The notes under the pieces are model-generated. The model was given only the letters and a program-made list of their open reading frames with translations, made no database searches and was not told where the DNA came from. The position numbers and the translations under genes are program-made. DNA of 64,000 nt from Chitinophaga pinensis (lineage in GTDB: Bacteria; Bacteroidota; Bacteroidia; Chitinophagales; Chitinophagaceae): the NCBI GenBank assembly GCA_902167325.1, contig LR632930.1, forward strand, positions 4,960,001-5,024,000, written 5' to 3'. Below, in pieces: positions 26,900 through 36,078 of this stretch; position 1 is the first letter of the stretch; the number at the start of each line of letters is the position of its first letter.

Positions 26900-28312
26900 A
26901 TGTTCCCCATGCGTAATGTCCGCCGTAAATCCAGCGAACCATCCCGGAAGCCTTCCGCCCAGCCATCCTTCTTCCAGCCCTCGCATGCCGGGGGGATGTC
27001 AGACAAGCTGGCTGCCAGCCGTGGAAAGGGCCAGCCCCTGCCACAGGATACCCGGCAGTTCATGGAAAAGGCTTTCCAGGCCGATTTCTCCAACGTTAAC
27101 ATCCATACCGGAGATCAGGCACAGCATATGAGCCGCGATATCCATGCAGCCGCCTTCACGTATGGAAACGATATCTACTTCAACCAGCAGCAGTTCAAGC
27201 CCAACACCCCCGAAGGCCAGCACCTGCTTGCCCACGAGCTTACCCACGTATTGCAGCAGGGAAAGAACATCGCCCCCCGTATCCAGCGGGCCGACATCTA
27301 CCACCGCCAACTCACCTGGGCCGACTTCACCGCCGACGTGCCCAAGAAAACTTCGGGCTTTGAAGCAGTAACCAGCTCCGACATTGAACCATTCGATATG
27401 GCTGCTTACCCCTTCAAGAAACTCAGCGAAACTGAAAACGGCACTACCATCACGGCGGGCAAGAAAACCACTGATTGCGAAAAGGGCATGGATAAAGACA
27501 AGAAAGCCGCCGAACACCCCGATAAATACAAGGCTTTTAAAGTCAATATCGAAGGCGATACCAGCAAGCTGGCCATTAAAGCCTTCATGCGGCAGGAAAA
27601 ATCGTGGGCAAAGAAATGGCTGTACGACCCCAAAGAGCGTGCTGCCCATGCCGATACTTTTGTACCAGGCTGCGAGAGCCATTTCAACGCCAAGCAGAAA
27701 TCGGCCGGTAAATCCTGCGACGGAGATGTGAAGAATTGCGAAGCCGCCTTTAAAAAGAAGAAATTATCTTCCTACAGTATATACAACACCACCGTCAGCA
27801 GTGCGGCCGATTGCGGCAATATTAAAACCGCCTGCGTGAGCGACCGTATGTCTGGACTCACCTATCAGTGGAAGAACCATAACAGTGTTACGGTGGATGC
27901 CAGTAAGCTGGCCGACTGTAAAACCTCCTTCCGGAAAGGACTTATTGAAACCGGACTGGAAGATTCCAGTACCTCGCTGCTGAACCATGAACAACGCCAC
28001 TTCGACATTACCCACCAGGTGGCAGAGAAGATCTCTTCAGAACTGCAAACCCTGGCTTCCGGGTTCACAGTAAAGGAAGTAGAAGCCTGCGGAAAAGGAA
28101 ATGCGCTGGCCGCGGCAGAAAAAGCCATCGCCGGCCAACGCAAACAGTTAAAGGATAAAATGAGCGCCATCAAGAAAACACTGGGCACCTACCAGAGTAA
28201 CTACGATTCCGAAACCAACCACAGCAAGGTGACCAAGGCGCAGGACTGGTGGAACAGCAATATCGATTCCGGATTGCCCAAATCGTCCGGCAAGAAGGAC
28301 AAATTCATTTAA
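26900..28312 (+). CDS. DUF4157 (eCIS-core)-DUF922 double metallopeptidase-like protein
   Basis: This 470-residue protein has no signal peptide. Residues 45-130 form a DUF4157 domain: MEKAFQADFSNVNIHTGD, AAAFTYGNDIYF and the zinc motif AHELTHVLQQ (HELTH at 112-116). From about 135, RQLTWADFTADVP begins a DUF922-like domain, with a second zinc-type motif HEQRHFDITH (363-372) and a C-terminal YDSETNH. DUF4157 proteins are often found with extracellular contractile injection systems, as effectors or as proteases of loaded cargo. DUF922 is a predicted secreted zinc protease family. No injection-system genes are in this window. Its stop overlaps that of the DUF4349 gene by 4 bases. Role as toxin, effector or processing protease is inference. 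Confidence 0.78.
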   Translation: MFPMRNVRRKSSEPSRKPSAQPSFFQPSHAGGMSDKLAASRGKGQPLPQDTRQFMEKAFQADFSNVNIHTGDQAQHMSRDIHAAAFTYGNDIYFNQQQFKPNTPEGQHLLAHELTHVLQQGKNIAPRIQRADIYHRQLTWADFTADVPKKTSGFEAVTSSDIEPFDMAAYPFKKLSETENGTTITAGKKTTDCEKGMDKDKKAAEHPDKYKAFKVNIEGDTSKLAIKAFMRQEKSWAKKWLYDPKERAAHADTFVPGCESHFNAKQKSAGKSCDGDVKNCEAAFKKKKLSSYSIYNTTVSSAADCGNIKTACVSDRMSGLTYQWKNHNSVTVDASKLADCKTSFRKGLIETGLEDSSTSLLNHEQRHFDITHQVAEKISSELQTLASGFTVKEVEACGKGNALAAAEKAIAGQRKQLKDKMSAIKKTLGTYQSNYDSETNHSKVTKAQDWWNSNIDSGLPKSSGKKDKFI

Positions 28313-29205
28313 CCTCCGTTATTGTCTTTATTGATCATCTGCATGATCTTCAGCTTATCGATAATAAGAATGAGGATAAAGGAAGACAGCGCGATAAAGA
28401 AAGTAATACCCACGCAGATGAAGTAAAACTGTACGGTCCATTCCAGCGCTACTTTCACCCGTTGCATGAAAGGTATCCCTGCTTTGGGGCGACCTTCATA
28501 CAGAGAGAACTTCACGGTACAGAATTCGTTTTCCGTGTTAAAATTACCCAGCTGTACGCCTAACTCCTGCAGATTTGATTCTACTTCGAGGATCTTATCG
28601 TGCAGGGTTACGAAATCCCCTATCTCCCCGCCTTTTGAGTTCAACTCCTGCAGCGAAGCCAGTGTTTTCTCCAGTGACGCCTTTCGTGCGTTGAGCTGGC
28701 GGTATTCATTCGTTTTGTCTTCTTTAATCACCGACATGGCGCGGATGTCTCCGATCTTCCTTATTTCCGTATAAAACGAATCAAAGGCCTGCGGCACGAT
28801 ACCGATCAGCAGATGCAGCTCCCGCTGGCCTTTCAGGCCGAAAGCCTTTTCGTACTGGATCACACCTTTAAAGCCGGCGGTTTGGCTACGGATAGCCTTA
28901 TCGTCCTCTTCAAACCGGGACGACTGAGAAGTAACGTCAGCAGTTTTCTCGTACTTCTGCGAGTTGGCAGGTTTACCATCCTGCAACTGCATCTGGCTGG
29001 TTGAAATGCTTTCGTAATTGCCTTTTTCGGAAGCATAGTTCTTCCGGAGGTTGGTAAGCCCGTCGAAGTAACCGCCGATGCCGGAGGAATCGCGGGTAGC
29101 CGGCGAAAGGTAGCCATACACGATGCGGAAAATAAATAACAGTAGGAAGCCGGCGATAAACCAGCGGCCGGTGCGCCAGGCGCGTTTGGCGAAAGTGGAT
29201 TTCAT
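28309..29205 (-). CDS. DUF4349 membrane protein
   Basis: A 298-residue protein with an N-terminal membrane helix (WFIAGFLLLFIFRIVYGYL) and a C-terminal one (FICVGITFFIALSSFILILI). Between them is the DUF4349 core: LHLLIGIVPQAFDSFYTEIR, then a coiled coil (NARKASLEKTLASLQELN) and IGDFVTLHDKILEVESNLQE. Family members are envelope proteins of unknown function, often lipoproteins in other phyla. Here the protein would be anchored at both ends with the coiled coil in the periplasm. The stop codon overlaps that of the DUF4157 gene on the opposite strand, and the gene is followed by no separate terminator. Confidence 0.8.
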   Translation of the reverse strand: MKSTFAKRAWRTGRWFIAGFLLLFIFRIVYGYLSPATRDSSGIGGYFDGLTNLRKNYASEKGNYESISTSQMQLQDGKPANSQKYEKTADVTSQSSRFEEDDKAIRSQTAGFKGVIQYEKAFGLKGQRELHLLIGIVPQAFDSFYTEIRKIGDIRAMSVIKEDKTNEYRQLNARKASLEKTLASLQELNSKGGEIGDFVTLHDKILEVESNLQELGVQLGNFNTENEFCTVKFSLYEGRPKAGIPFMQRVKVALEWTVQFYFICVGITFFIALSSFILILIIDKLKIMQMINKDNNGG

Positions 29206-29271
29206 GGTGAGGATATTGCTTCTTTGGTAAAGGGATGTGGCACGGGCAGGAATTCCATAAAAATTCCTTAG

Positions 29272-29667
29272 TTATTTCGGCTCCGGCGTACATGATGCCT
29301 TTGCGAATACATAGGTTATCTTAATCCTTTCCCATTTGTTCTTTTTCTTCAGATACAAGGGTCGGAGATAGTAATTCTTTGCCAGATACAGGTACCGCGG
29401 GTGGGGCCACAATTTCCGCATGGTATCCTGCGGGATGGTATTGTTGGGTTCATACTGCAGGATCAGCGTATCACCTGATTTACGCCAGTTACCGGTTAAC
29501 TCCACCGCATAAGGCTGGTACTGAATAGAGAAGCGGCCGCTTGCGCGGAGAAACATCGTTTCAAGGATGGAGCCACGGTCTTTCCGGTAACATTCAATCA
29601 CCGAATCCCCCACTTGCCGGGGGCTTCCGGCCTGAAGCGACAGCGCCATAAGAAGAAAGGAGAGCAT
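29272..29667 (-). CDS. Small secreted protein of unknown function
   Basis: A 131-residue protein with a short hydrophobic N-terminus (MLSFLLMALSLQAGS) that looks like a signal peptide. It has a beta-rich body (MFLRASGRFSIQYQPYAVEL, TGNWRKSGDTLILQYEP) resembling the small beta-barrel proteins of Bacteroidota that sense or bind lipids, but I recognise no family. It starts 17 bases after the ROK regulator stop and is probably co-transcribed with it. A C-terminal Cys is present near the end (ASCTPEPK). Confidence 0.6.
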   Translation of the reverse strand: MLSFLLMALSLQAGSPRQVGDSVIECYRKDRGSILETMFLRASGRFSIQYQPYAVELTGNWRKSGDTLILQYEPNNTIPQDTMRKLWPHPRYLYLAKNYYLRPLYLKKKNKWERIKITYVFAKASCTPEPK

Positions 29668-29684
29668 GCGATTAATATTTATAG

Positions 29685-30944
29685 TTAACGTTCCCGCACA
29701 TCCGCGATCATGGCATCAAAAAACCAGGTGATACCCGCTGCGGCATAACCCAGCAGCCGCGATTCGTCGCCCAGTTCCGAAGATATGATCTGTGTCTTTT
29801 CCCGTATCTGCGTCATGCAATAAGTGTTGATAGCCTGCTGCATGGGCAGGGTGATGTATTGCCGTGCCGCCGCGATCTTCCCGCTCAGGATCACCATTTC
29901 AGGATTGAAGAGCTGTATCAGGATAGAAATGCCCTTTCCCAGGTTCGTCCCGATATTGGACAATAACTGGATGGAGTACTGGTCGCCTTTATTGGCCGCA
30001 CGGATGATCAGTTCGGTTTCGATACGGTATATTTCCTTATTCGAAAGGTCGTTGATGATGGAGTTCTGCCCCGAAAGGATGCCTTCGCGTGCCATGCGGG
30101 AAAGCGTCATCCCGGAAGCAACGGTTTCCAGGCAGCCGTATTTACCGCAATAACAGAGTTCCCCGTTTTCCACGAAAGGCATATGCCCCATTTCCCCCGA
30201 AAACCCCGAGCTGCCATGCTGCACCTTGCCGTCCATGATTATACCGAGACCAATGCCCCAGTCCATCAGGATCACGAGCACATTCTTTTTACCTACGGCA
30301 TGGCCATAACGCAGCTCTGCCAGCGCGGAGCCTTTCACATCATTTTGTATCACCACGGGCAGGCCCAACTGTCTTTCAAATGCAACCCGCAGCGTGGTGC
30401 CGTCGGTTTCGTCAAGCAGGTAACTATAGTTTTCGCCGGTGGCGGGGTCAATGAGTCCGGGCATACCTATACTGCAGCCTACGAGCCGGGCTTCGTCGAT
30501 ATTAGCGGATTTCACCAGTTCGCGCACATGGTCGATCAATGCTTCAAAGAAAGCCTTCCTGTTACGGGAAAGCGCGATGGGCAGTGTTTTGATGGGTGTA
30601 ACGAAATGGTTGTTATTATCCACGATGGCCATACTTGTCTTGAACAGCTCTATGTCGATACAGATAACGAACACCACATTCCGCTGGAGGCGGAACAGGT
30701 CGGGCTTCCTTCCCCCGATCGATTCCCCTACGCCTCTTTTCTCCACCATCCGCTCCCGCGTAAGTTCTCCCAACATTTTGAAAGCTGTAGGGGCACTGAT
30801 CCCGATCGAATCGCAAAGAGATGAAATGGAAGACGGGCCGCGGGTATAGAGATGTTGTAGCAGCTTGTATCTCAATTGCTTTTGCTTCCTGCTCATGGCC
30901 ACATCTGATGAAAATGGCTCCCTGTTTAATAAATTAAGATTCAT
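29685..30944 (-). CDS. ROK-family transcriptional regulator (NagC/XylR type)
   Basis: A 419-residue protein. Residues 20-75 form a winged helix-turn-helix (SISSLCDSIGISAPTAFKML). The ROK sugar-kinase-like domain follows: VFVICIDIELFKTSMAIVD as the first nucleotide-type loop, GCSIGMPGLIDP, the Asp in IQNDVKGSALAE (Asp202) and DWGIGLGIIMDG. The ROK zinc motif CYCGKYGCLE is at 264-273. The HTH makes it a regulator rather than a kinase. Such proteins sense a sugar or sugar phosphate. It diverges from a SusC/SusD pair across a 424-bp gap and is the obvious candidate to control it. The inducer is unknown. Confidence 0.9.
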   Translation of the reverse strand: MNLNLLNREPFSSDVAMSRKQKQLRYKLLQHLYTRGPSSISSLCDSIGISAPTAFKMLGELTRERMVEKRGVGESIGGRKPDLFRLQRNVVFVICIDIELFKTSMAIVDNNNHFVTPIKTLPIALSRNRKAFFEALIDHVRELVKSANIDEARLVGCSIGMPGLIDPATGENYSYLLDETDGTTLRVAFERQLGLPVVIQNDVKGSALAELRYGHAVGKKNVLVILMDWGIGLGIIMDGKVQHGSSGFSGEMGHMPFVENGELCYCGKYGCLETVASGMTLSRMAREGILSGQNSIINDLSNKEIYRIETELIIRAANKGDQYSIQLLSNIGTNLGKGISILIQLFNPEMVILSGKIAAARQYITLPMQQAINTYCMTQIREKTQIISSELGDESRLLGYAAAGITWFFDAMIADVRER

Positions 30945-31368
30945 GTCTCCCTGTTTTTAACCTTTCACTGCAAATCTTTGAAAAAATAATCGATGAAGTA
31001 ATTTCTTTTTATTAAAAAATCAAAAAAGATTGACTTCTCCCGAAATATAGTGCGCATATTTGAAACGCATACATAAAAAAGAAAAAGAAACAAACGGAAA
31101 CCAAGTTAAAACGATCATAAAATTCTTTTTAACTGTTACACTCTCCCCTCGCTGATCATTCAACCAGGATCTGTTGAGTCGTGTGTACCATTCAATCATC
31201 CAACAAACTGCTGACCTGATCGTCATATTTCTTCCGGGCGGGTAATCCCTTGCTTTATAGAGTTTACAGCAATTCAACTGCGGTGCCATGCTTACCGGGG
31301 GAGGCAGACCTATGTCTATAATTTAAACTGTTATCGTCAATCCAGAGAACGTTCAATTCAATTCACTT
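30945..31368. other. 424-bp divergent control region between ROK regulator and SusC
   Basis: No gene is supported here; the minus-strand frame at 31020-31289 has no recognisable protein character. The half next to the regulator is very A+T-rich. A weak plus-strand promoter candidate is TTG (31030-31032), 22 bases, CATATTTG (31055-31062), one base off the -7 consensus. It would give SusC a leader of about 300 bases. A loose inverted pair GTTAAAA/TTTTTAAC lies around 31104-31136. I see no clear ROK operator. Confidence 0.4.
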
Positions 31369-34281
31369 ATGAAGTATCTATTCCTACTATCATCGCTATT
31401 GTTATGCCTGATGCAGGCTAGCGCACAGCAAAAAACCGTTACGGGCAGCGTATCGGACACCACGGGCGCTCCCGTGCCCGGTGCCACGGTTATCGTAAAA
31501 GGCACAAACATCGGTACGGCTGCCGGTCCGGATGGCCGGTTCTCCATCAGCGTTCCGGGCAGCAATGCAGTGCTTATTGTCAGCTCCATGGGCTTCCGCG
31601 AGCGCGAAGTGCCCGTAGGTGATAAAAGCGTTATCAACGTAAGGCTTTCCCAGGGCGGAAAAGACCTGGAAGGCGTTGTGGTAATGGGTTTCTCCAAAGT
31701 AGAGAAACGCCACGTGGCCTCTTCCGTTGCGGAAATGGACATGAAACAAGCCAAAACACGGCCTGTTGCCAAGCTCCAGGAAATCTTCTCCGGTACCATT
31801 CCCGGCGTTACCATGATGCAAGGCTCCAACCTGCCCGGCTCCACACCCGGTTCCATCTCCATCCGCGGCATCAGCACCCTGCAGAATGCAGACCCGCTGG
31901 TGATCGTTGACGGTATGGAAATGTCGCTCACCGATGTGGACCCTAACCAGGTAAAAAGCATCACAATCCTGAAAGATGCGGCTTCCGCTTCTATGTACGG
32001 CTCCCGCGGTGCCAACGGTGTTATCATCGTGGAAACCGAGCGTGGTGCTACCGGCAAGTTCAAGGTAGACCTTAACTCCTGGTATGGCGTTTCAAAACCC
32101 ATCGACCTGCCTAAATTCGTGAATGGAGCAGATTATATGCGCCTTAACAACGAAGCCCGCATCATGCAGGGACAGGCACCCTCCTTCTCCGAAGATTCCA
32201 TTGCAAAAATGGCCAGCGGCCAGATTCCCAGCATCAACTGGCTCGATGAAGTGATCCAGCGTAATTCCACCTCCAGCAACACCGCCCTGAGCGTGTCTGG
32301 CGGCGGTGGTGTAGGTACTTTCAACCTCATGCTTGGTTATCTGAACGAAGGCGGCCTCAACGATATCGAAGGCTCCCAGAAATTCTCCGCACGCTTCAAC
32401 ACCAATATCAATATCGCTGATAAATTCGTGTTACTGGCCGACTTCTATGCGCACCGCCTGCAGGTAGACCGCCTTTATGCAAACGACGATGGCCATGGCC
32501 TTTACTCGCTCGCCTGGCGGATGAATGCCTCCCAGCAGGTATTCTATCCTAACACCGGCCTGGGGATAGACGAGCATTACCAGCTCCACAACAACATCAA
32601 CCCTGTGGCCTCCATCAACCGCGGCGGTACCAAGAACTACCTGCACGACTGGAGTACCATCAACCTCCGCCCCCGGTACAACATCACCAAGAACCTCAAT
32701 ATCGAGGGTAACCTGTCGTACCTGATTAAGAAATCTGCTGAGAAATGGGAACGCCCCACTTTCAAGTTCTTTGACGGCAACGGCAAGCCCGTTACCACCT
32801 GGGGCAACGTGGTAGGCTCTACACAGGACGTTTCCGAGAGCCAGCTTACTACCCGCCTATTGTTGAACTATACAGCTAACGTACGTGGTAAGAAAGATAA
32901 GATCTACTTCACCGGTGGTGCCGAATCCATGAACTGGACGTACTCCGATTTCAAGGAAATCAGCAAAGCTTCTTTCTTCGGTAAACTGAACTACTCATTC
33001 GACAGCCGCTACATCCTTGAGATGACCGCGCGTGGTGATGGCAGCTCCAAGTTTGCACCGGGTCACCGCTGGGGCTTCTTCCCGTCTGCGGCGCTTGCCT
33101 GGAACATGACGAACGAAAAGTTCATGAAATCTCTCGTGAACAACGGTACTTTGGATAACCTTCGCTTCCGCCTCTCCTATGGCCTGATCGGTAACGAAAA
33201 CGTAGCTCCTTACCTTTGGGAAGAGATCGTGAATACCTATGGCTGGACCATGCGTAGCCCCAACCCTAACTTCTCCTGGGAAAAACAGAAGCAGTGGAAC
33301 CTCGGTATGGAATTCACCACACTCAACAAACGCCTGACCTTTACCGGTGAAATTTATAAGAAGCACTCCTTCGACCTGATCTATGACAAGTTCCCCGTTC
33401 CGCCGCTGACCGGCTCCAACTCCCTGGAATCTGCTGTGAACATCGGTGAGGTGGAAAACAAAGGCTTCGAGCTGTCGCTTAACTGGAACGATAAGATCGG
33501 TGATTTCACCTACAGCATCGGCGGTATGCTCTTCGACAATAAGAACGAAGTGCTGAAAGCGGGCTACAGATCTAACGACACCCTCATCTTTAAAGACAAT
33601 ACCGACAAGGTATGGTATCGTGGTATCGGTATCGATAACTTCTACGGTTACCAGTCTAACGGCTTCTTCCGTGATAAGGCTGATGTGGACAACACACCCG
33701 GCAAGCTGCCGAATACCCTGCCCGGCGACATCAGGTACCGTGACCAGAACGGTGATGGTATCATCAATAACCTCGACCGTGTGAACCTTGGCGATCCCTT
33801 CCCTCACATGAATTACGCCATTAACCTCACTTTGGGCTACAAACGCTGGGACTTTGGCATCATCGGACAAGGTGTGGGCAAACGTACCGGCCGCCTCGGT
33901 GGCATGGAAGGCTATCCTGTGCATGTAGACGGTGGAACCAATAACCTCGGCGCTCCCCGCCAGTATTATGCAGACAACCGCTGGACGCCTGAAAACCTGA
34001 ACAGCCGTTTCCCCCGCGTATGGAACGGTGCCAGCACCAACACTTACCTGAGTGATGTATGGTTGAGCGATGCTTCTTTCTTCCGCTTTAAGATGATCCA
34101 GCTGGGTTATACTTTCCCGAAGATCGGCAGCAGCATCCGCAACGTACGCATATATGTAAACGCGCAGGACGCTATCACCATTACCAAATGGGAAGGCCTT
34201 GAGCCGGAAAGAAACGGCGGCGGCGGCAGATACCCCCGTATGGCTGTATTCAGCGTTGGATTGAAAGCATCTATGTTCTAA
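31369..34281 (+). CDS. SusC/RagA TonB-dependent transporter (ROK-linked locus)
   Basis: A 970-residue protein with the signal peptide MKYLFLLSSLLLCLMQASAQ. A CarboxypepD_reg-like domain (VTGSVSDTTGAPVPGATVIV) comes next, then the plug (KLQEIFSGTIPGVTMMQGSN, PLVIVDGMEMSLTDVDPNQV, MYGSRGANGVIIVETERG) and a beta-barrel ending AVFSVGLKASMF. It lacks an STN domain, which fits the ROK regulator next door. No enzyme gene accompanies the pair, so substrate cannot be predicted. It imports an oligosaccharide or other ligand captured by the SusD protein 19 bases downstream. Confidence 0.92.
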   Translation: MKYLFLLSSLLLCLMQASAQQKTVTGSVSDTTGAPVPGATVIVKGTNIGTAAGPDGRFSISVPGSNAVLIVSSMGFREREVPVGDKSVINVRLSQGGKDLEGVVVMGFSKVEKRHVASSVAEMDMKQAKTRPVAKLQEIFSGTIPGVTMMQGSNLPGSTPGSISIRGISTLQNADPLVIVDGMEMSLTDVDPNQVKSITILKDAASASMYGSRGANGVIIVETERGATGKFKVDLNSWYGVSKPIDLPKFVNGADYMRLNNEARIMQGQAPSFSEDSIAKMASGQIPSINWLDEVIQRNSTSSNTALSVSGGGGVGTFNLMLGYLNEGGLNDIEGSQKFSARFNTNINIADKFVLLADFYAHRLQVDRLYANDDGHGLYSLAWRMNASQQVFYPNTGLGIDEHYQLHNNINPVASINRGGTKNYLHDWSTINLRPRYNITKNLNIEGNLSYLIKKSAEKWERPTFKFFDGNGKPVTTWGNVVGSTQDVSESQLTTRLLLNYTANVRGKKDKIYFTGGAESMNWTYSDFKEISKASFFGKLNYSFDSRYILEMTARGDGSSKFAPGHRWGFFPSAALAWNMTNEKFMKSLVNNGTLDNLRFRLSYGLIGNENVAPYLWEEIVNTYGWTMRSPNPNFSWEKQKQWNLGMEFTTLNKRLTFTGEIYKKHSFDLIYDKFPVPPLTGSNSLESAVNIGEVENKGFELSLNWNDKIGDFTYSIGGMLFDNKNEVLKAGYRSNDTLIFKDNTDKVWYRGIGIDNFYGYQSNGFFRDKADVDNTPGKLPNTLPGDIRYRDQNGDGIINNLDRVNLGDPFPHMNYAINLTLGYKRWDFGIIGQGVGKRTGRLGGMEGYPVHVDGGTNNLGAPRQYYADNRWTPENLNSRFPRVWNGASTNTYLSDVWLSDASFFRFKMIQLGYTFPKIGSSIRNVRIYVNAQDAITITKWEGLEPERNGGGGRYPRMAVFSVGLKASMF

Positions 34282-34300
34282 TCAAACTTATTCTGTAGCA

Positions 34301-35905
34301 ATGAAGAAACTAATCTATACTTCCCTCCTTTGCGGTGCCACCGTGCTCGCAGGATGTGAGAAATTCCTCGATAAAACCGACCCGACAGCCACCAAGTTCA
34401 ACGAGTTCTTCAACACGGAAGACGATCTCCGCCGTGTGGTATACTCCTCTTATGTAGACGTATTCTCCAGTGTGGGCCTGAACGGCAAATTGCTGTACCA
34501 GGAAGACGGGAAGTCGGATGATGCGTACAGCCGTACCGAAAGCCATCACCATCAGCTCATCGCCAACGGCAACTTCAACTCCAATACCGCTGCCTTCAGC
34601 TGGAACTACGAGCTGCACATGAAGCACACCGGTCGTTTGAACGTGTTTATCGCCAATGTAAACCTCCCGTATGTGGAAGATGAGGCAGTACGCACCAAGT
34701 ACAAAGGTATCCTCGAAGGCCTCCGTGCATGGCATTATTTCTGGATGGTTTCCCGCTGGGAAAATATCCCGTTCTACCTGGAACCTGCTAATCTGGAATC
34801 TGCCACACAACCGGCTAAGTCTAAAGATGAGATCCTCAGCATACTCTTCCCCATGGCGGAAGAAATCGCGAACAACCTGCCTCCGGATGCTTATACATCC
34901 GATGCATACATGTTCAACAAATACTCCCTGAAAGGCATCATCATGCGCTATTACCTGTATTTCGGTCGGTATGAAGATGCGGCAAGACTGGCGAAGGAAA
35001 TCATGGATAGCCAAAAGTTTGAACTGCATCCCAAATACGGTGATCTGTTCAGCTACAAGGCAGACAAAACCAACAAGGAGTTCATCTTTACCATGGATAT
35101 GGCCAGCCACGCCAACTCCGCCACCAACTCCTTCCAGCACCTGGCACCGCAATACCGTACCGGGAATGGACAGTCGTTCGTAGTGCCCCTTAAATCGCTC
35201 ATCGATGCTTACTGGACGCTCCAGGGTGACCCGATCGACAAAAGCACACAGTATACCAAAGAGCAGTACGAACTCAACCCGAAGCTGAACCGCGATCCCC
35301 GTCTGGCAGCCAGTATCTATATGCACAACGATATCTTCCAGAATGAGCCGATAAATATTTACGATGCCAACAACCCGATGTATTACGAAAGGCCGCGCGC
35401 CAGCCGCTCCGGTTACTGGTACCGTAAGTTCGTGGATGAAGCCGATGCCTTCCGTAGCGGCGGCAATATGCACTTCCCTTACATCCGTTATGCTGAAGTA
35501 CTGCTAACCTATGCCGAAGCAAAAATTGCCATGAACCAGGTAGATGACCTTACCAAGGAATGCATCAACGCCATCCGCAAACGTGCCGGGCTGGATATGA
35601 AATTTGCTGATGTAAAACTGCCGAAATATGCAGCCTACACCCCTCAGCAATGGACAGACCTCATCCGTAACGAACGCCGCATTGAGCTGGCCGGCGAAGG
35701 CCGCCGCTACGACGATATCATCCGCTGGCGTATCGCCGAGAAGGTGCTCAATGAGCCTGCCCTCGGTCATACCCGGATGGTGGATGGTCAGAAAGTGACC
35801 CTTAAAGTTGAAGACCGTTCCTTCCGTCCAAATAACTACGTTTGGCCGTTCCATGAGAACAGCCTGAAAGTAGAACCCGGATTGAGACAGAATCCCGGGT
35901 ATTAA
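34301..35905 (+). CDS. SusD/RagB lipoprotein (ROK-linked locus)
   Basis: A 534-residue lipoprotein (lipobox ATVLAGC). It shows the SusD N-terminal segment EKFLDKTDPTATKFNEFFNT, TPR-type helices (YKGILEGLRAWHYFWMVSRW) and the C-terminal RagB signature GEGRRYDDIIRWR, ending in NPGY. It partners the SusC directly upstream. A strong terminator follows 38 bases after the stop, so the transcription unit is just the two genes. With no hydrolase present, the ligand may be something that needs no cleavage, or the enzymes may lie elsewhere. Confidence 0.92.
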   Translation: MKKLIYTSLLCGATVLAGCEKFLDKTDPTATKFNEFFNTEDDLRRVVYSSYVDVFSSVGLNGKLLYQEDGKSDDAYSRTESHHHQLIANGNFNSNTAAFSWNYELHMKHTGRLNVFIANVNLPYVEDEAVRTKYKGILEGLRAWHYFWMVSRWENIPFYLEPANLESATQPAKSKDEILSILFPMAEEIANNLPPDAYTSDAYMFNKYSLKGIIMRYYLYFGRYEDAARLAKEIMDSQKFELHPKYGDLFSYKADKTNKEFIFTMDMASHANSATNSFQHLAPQYRTGNGQSFVVPLKSLIDAYWTLQGDPIDKSTQYTKEQYELNPKLNRDPRLAASIYMHNDIFQNEPINIYDANNPMYYERPRASRSGYWYRKFVDEADAFRSGGNMHFPYIRYAEVLLTYAEAKIAMNQVDDLTKECINAIRKRAGLDMKFADVKLPKYAAYTPQQWTDLIRNERRIELAGEGRRYDDIIRWRIAEKVLNEPALGHTRMVDGQKVTLKVEDRSFRPNNYVWPFHENSLKVEPGLRQNPGY

Positions 35906-35942
35906 TCCAATAGTAAGTACGTACAGATGATTGAAACGAAAG

Positions 35943-35970
35943 GCCGCCTCAGCAGTTGAGGCGGCTTTTT
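35943..35970 (+). terminator. Rho-independent terminator after susD
   Basis: A 9-bp perfect stem (GCCGCCTCA with TGAGGCGGC) has a GCAGT loop and is followed by five T residues. Confidence 0.9.
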
Positions 35971-36078
35971 ATATATACATCCGTCCGTTTCTGCGGCGGA
36001 CTTCCGGCTTTTAAGGGAACTGCCGTAACCGAAGTAATCCGAAAAAAGTACTTATCTTATCCTGCACAACTACCTTTC

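Noticed and set aside
29685..30944. ManNAc kinase (NanK) completing the sialic-acid pathway
   Set aside because: The protein has an N-terminal helix-turn-helix and ROK regulator length, and it pairs with a different SusC/SusD locus.
31020..31289. Minus-strand 89-codon frame between the ROK regulator and susC
   Set aside because: It covers the expected promoter region, has an odd composition and no recognisable domain or start context.
34310..35473. 387-codon minus-strand frame
   Set aside because: Antisense shadow of a clear SusD gene; the open frame follows from high-GC codon use.
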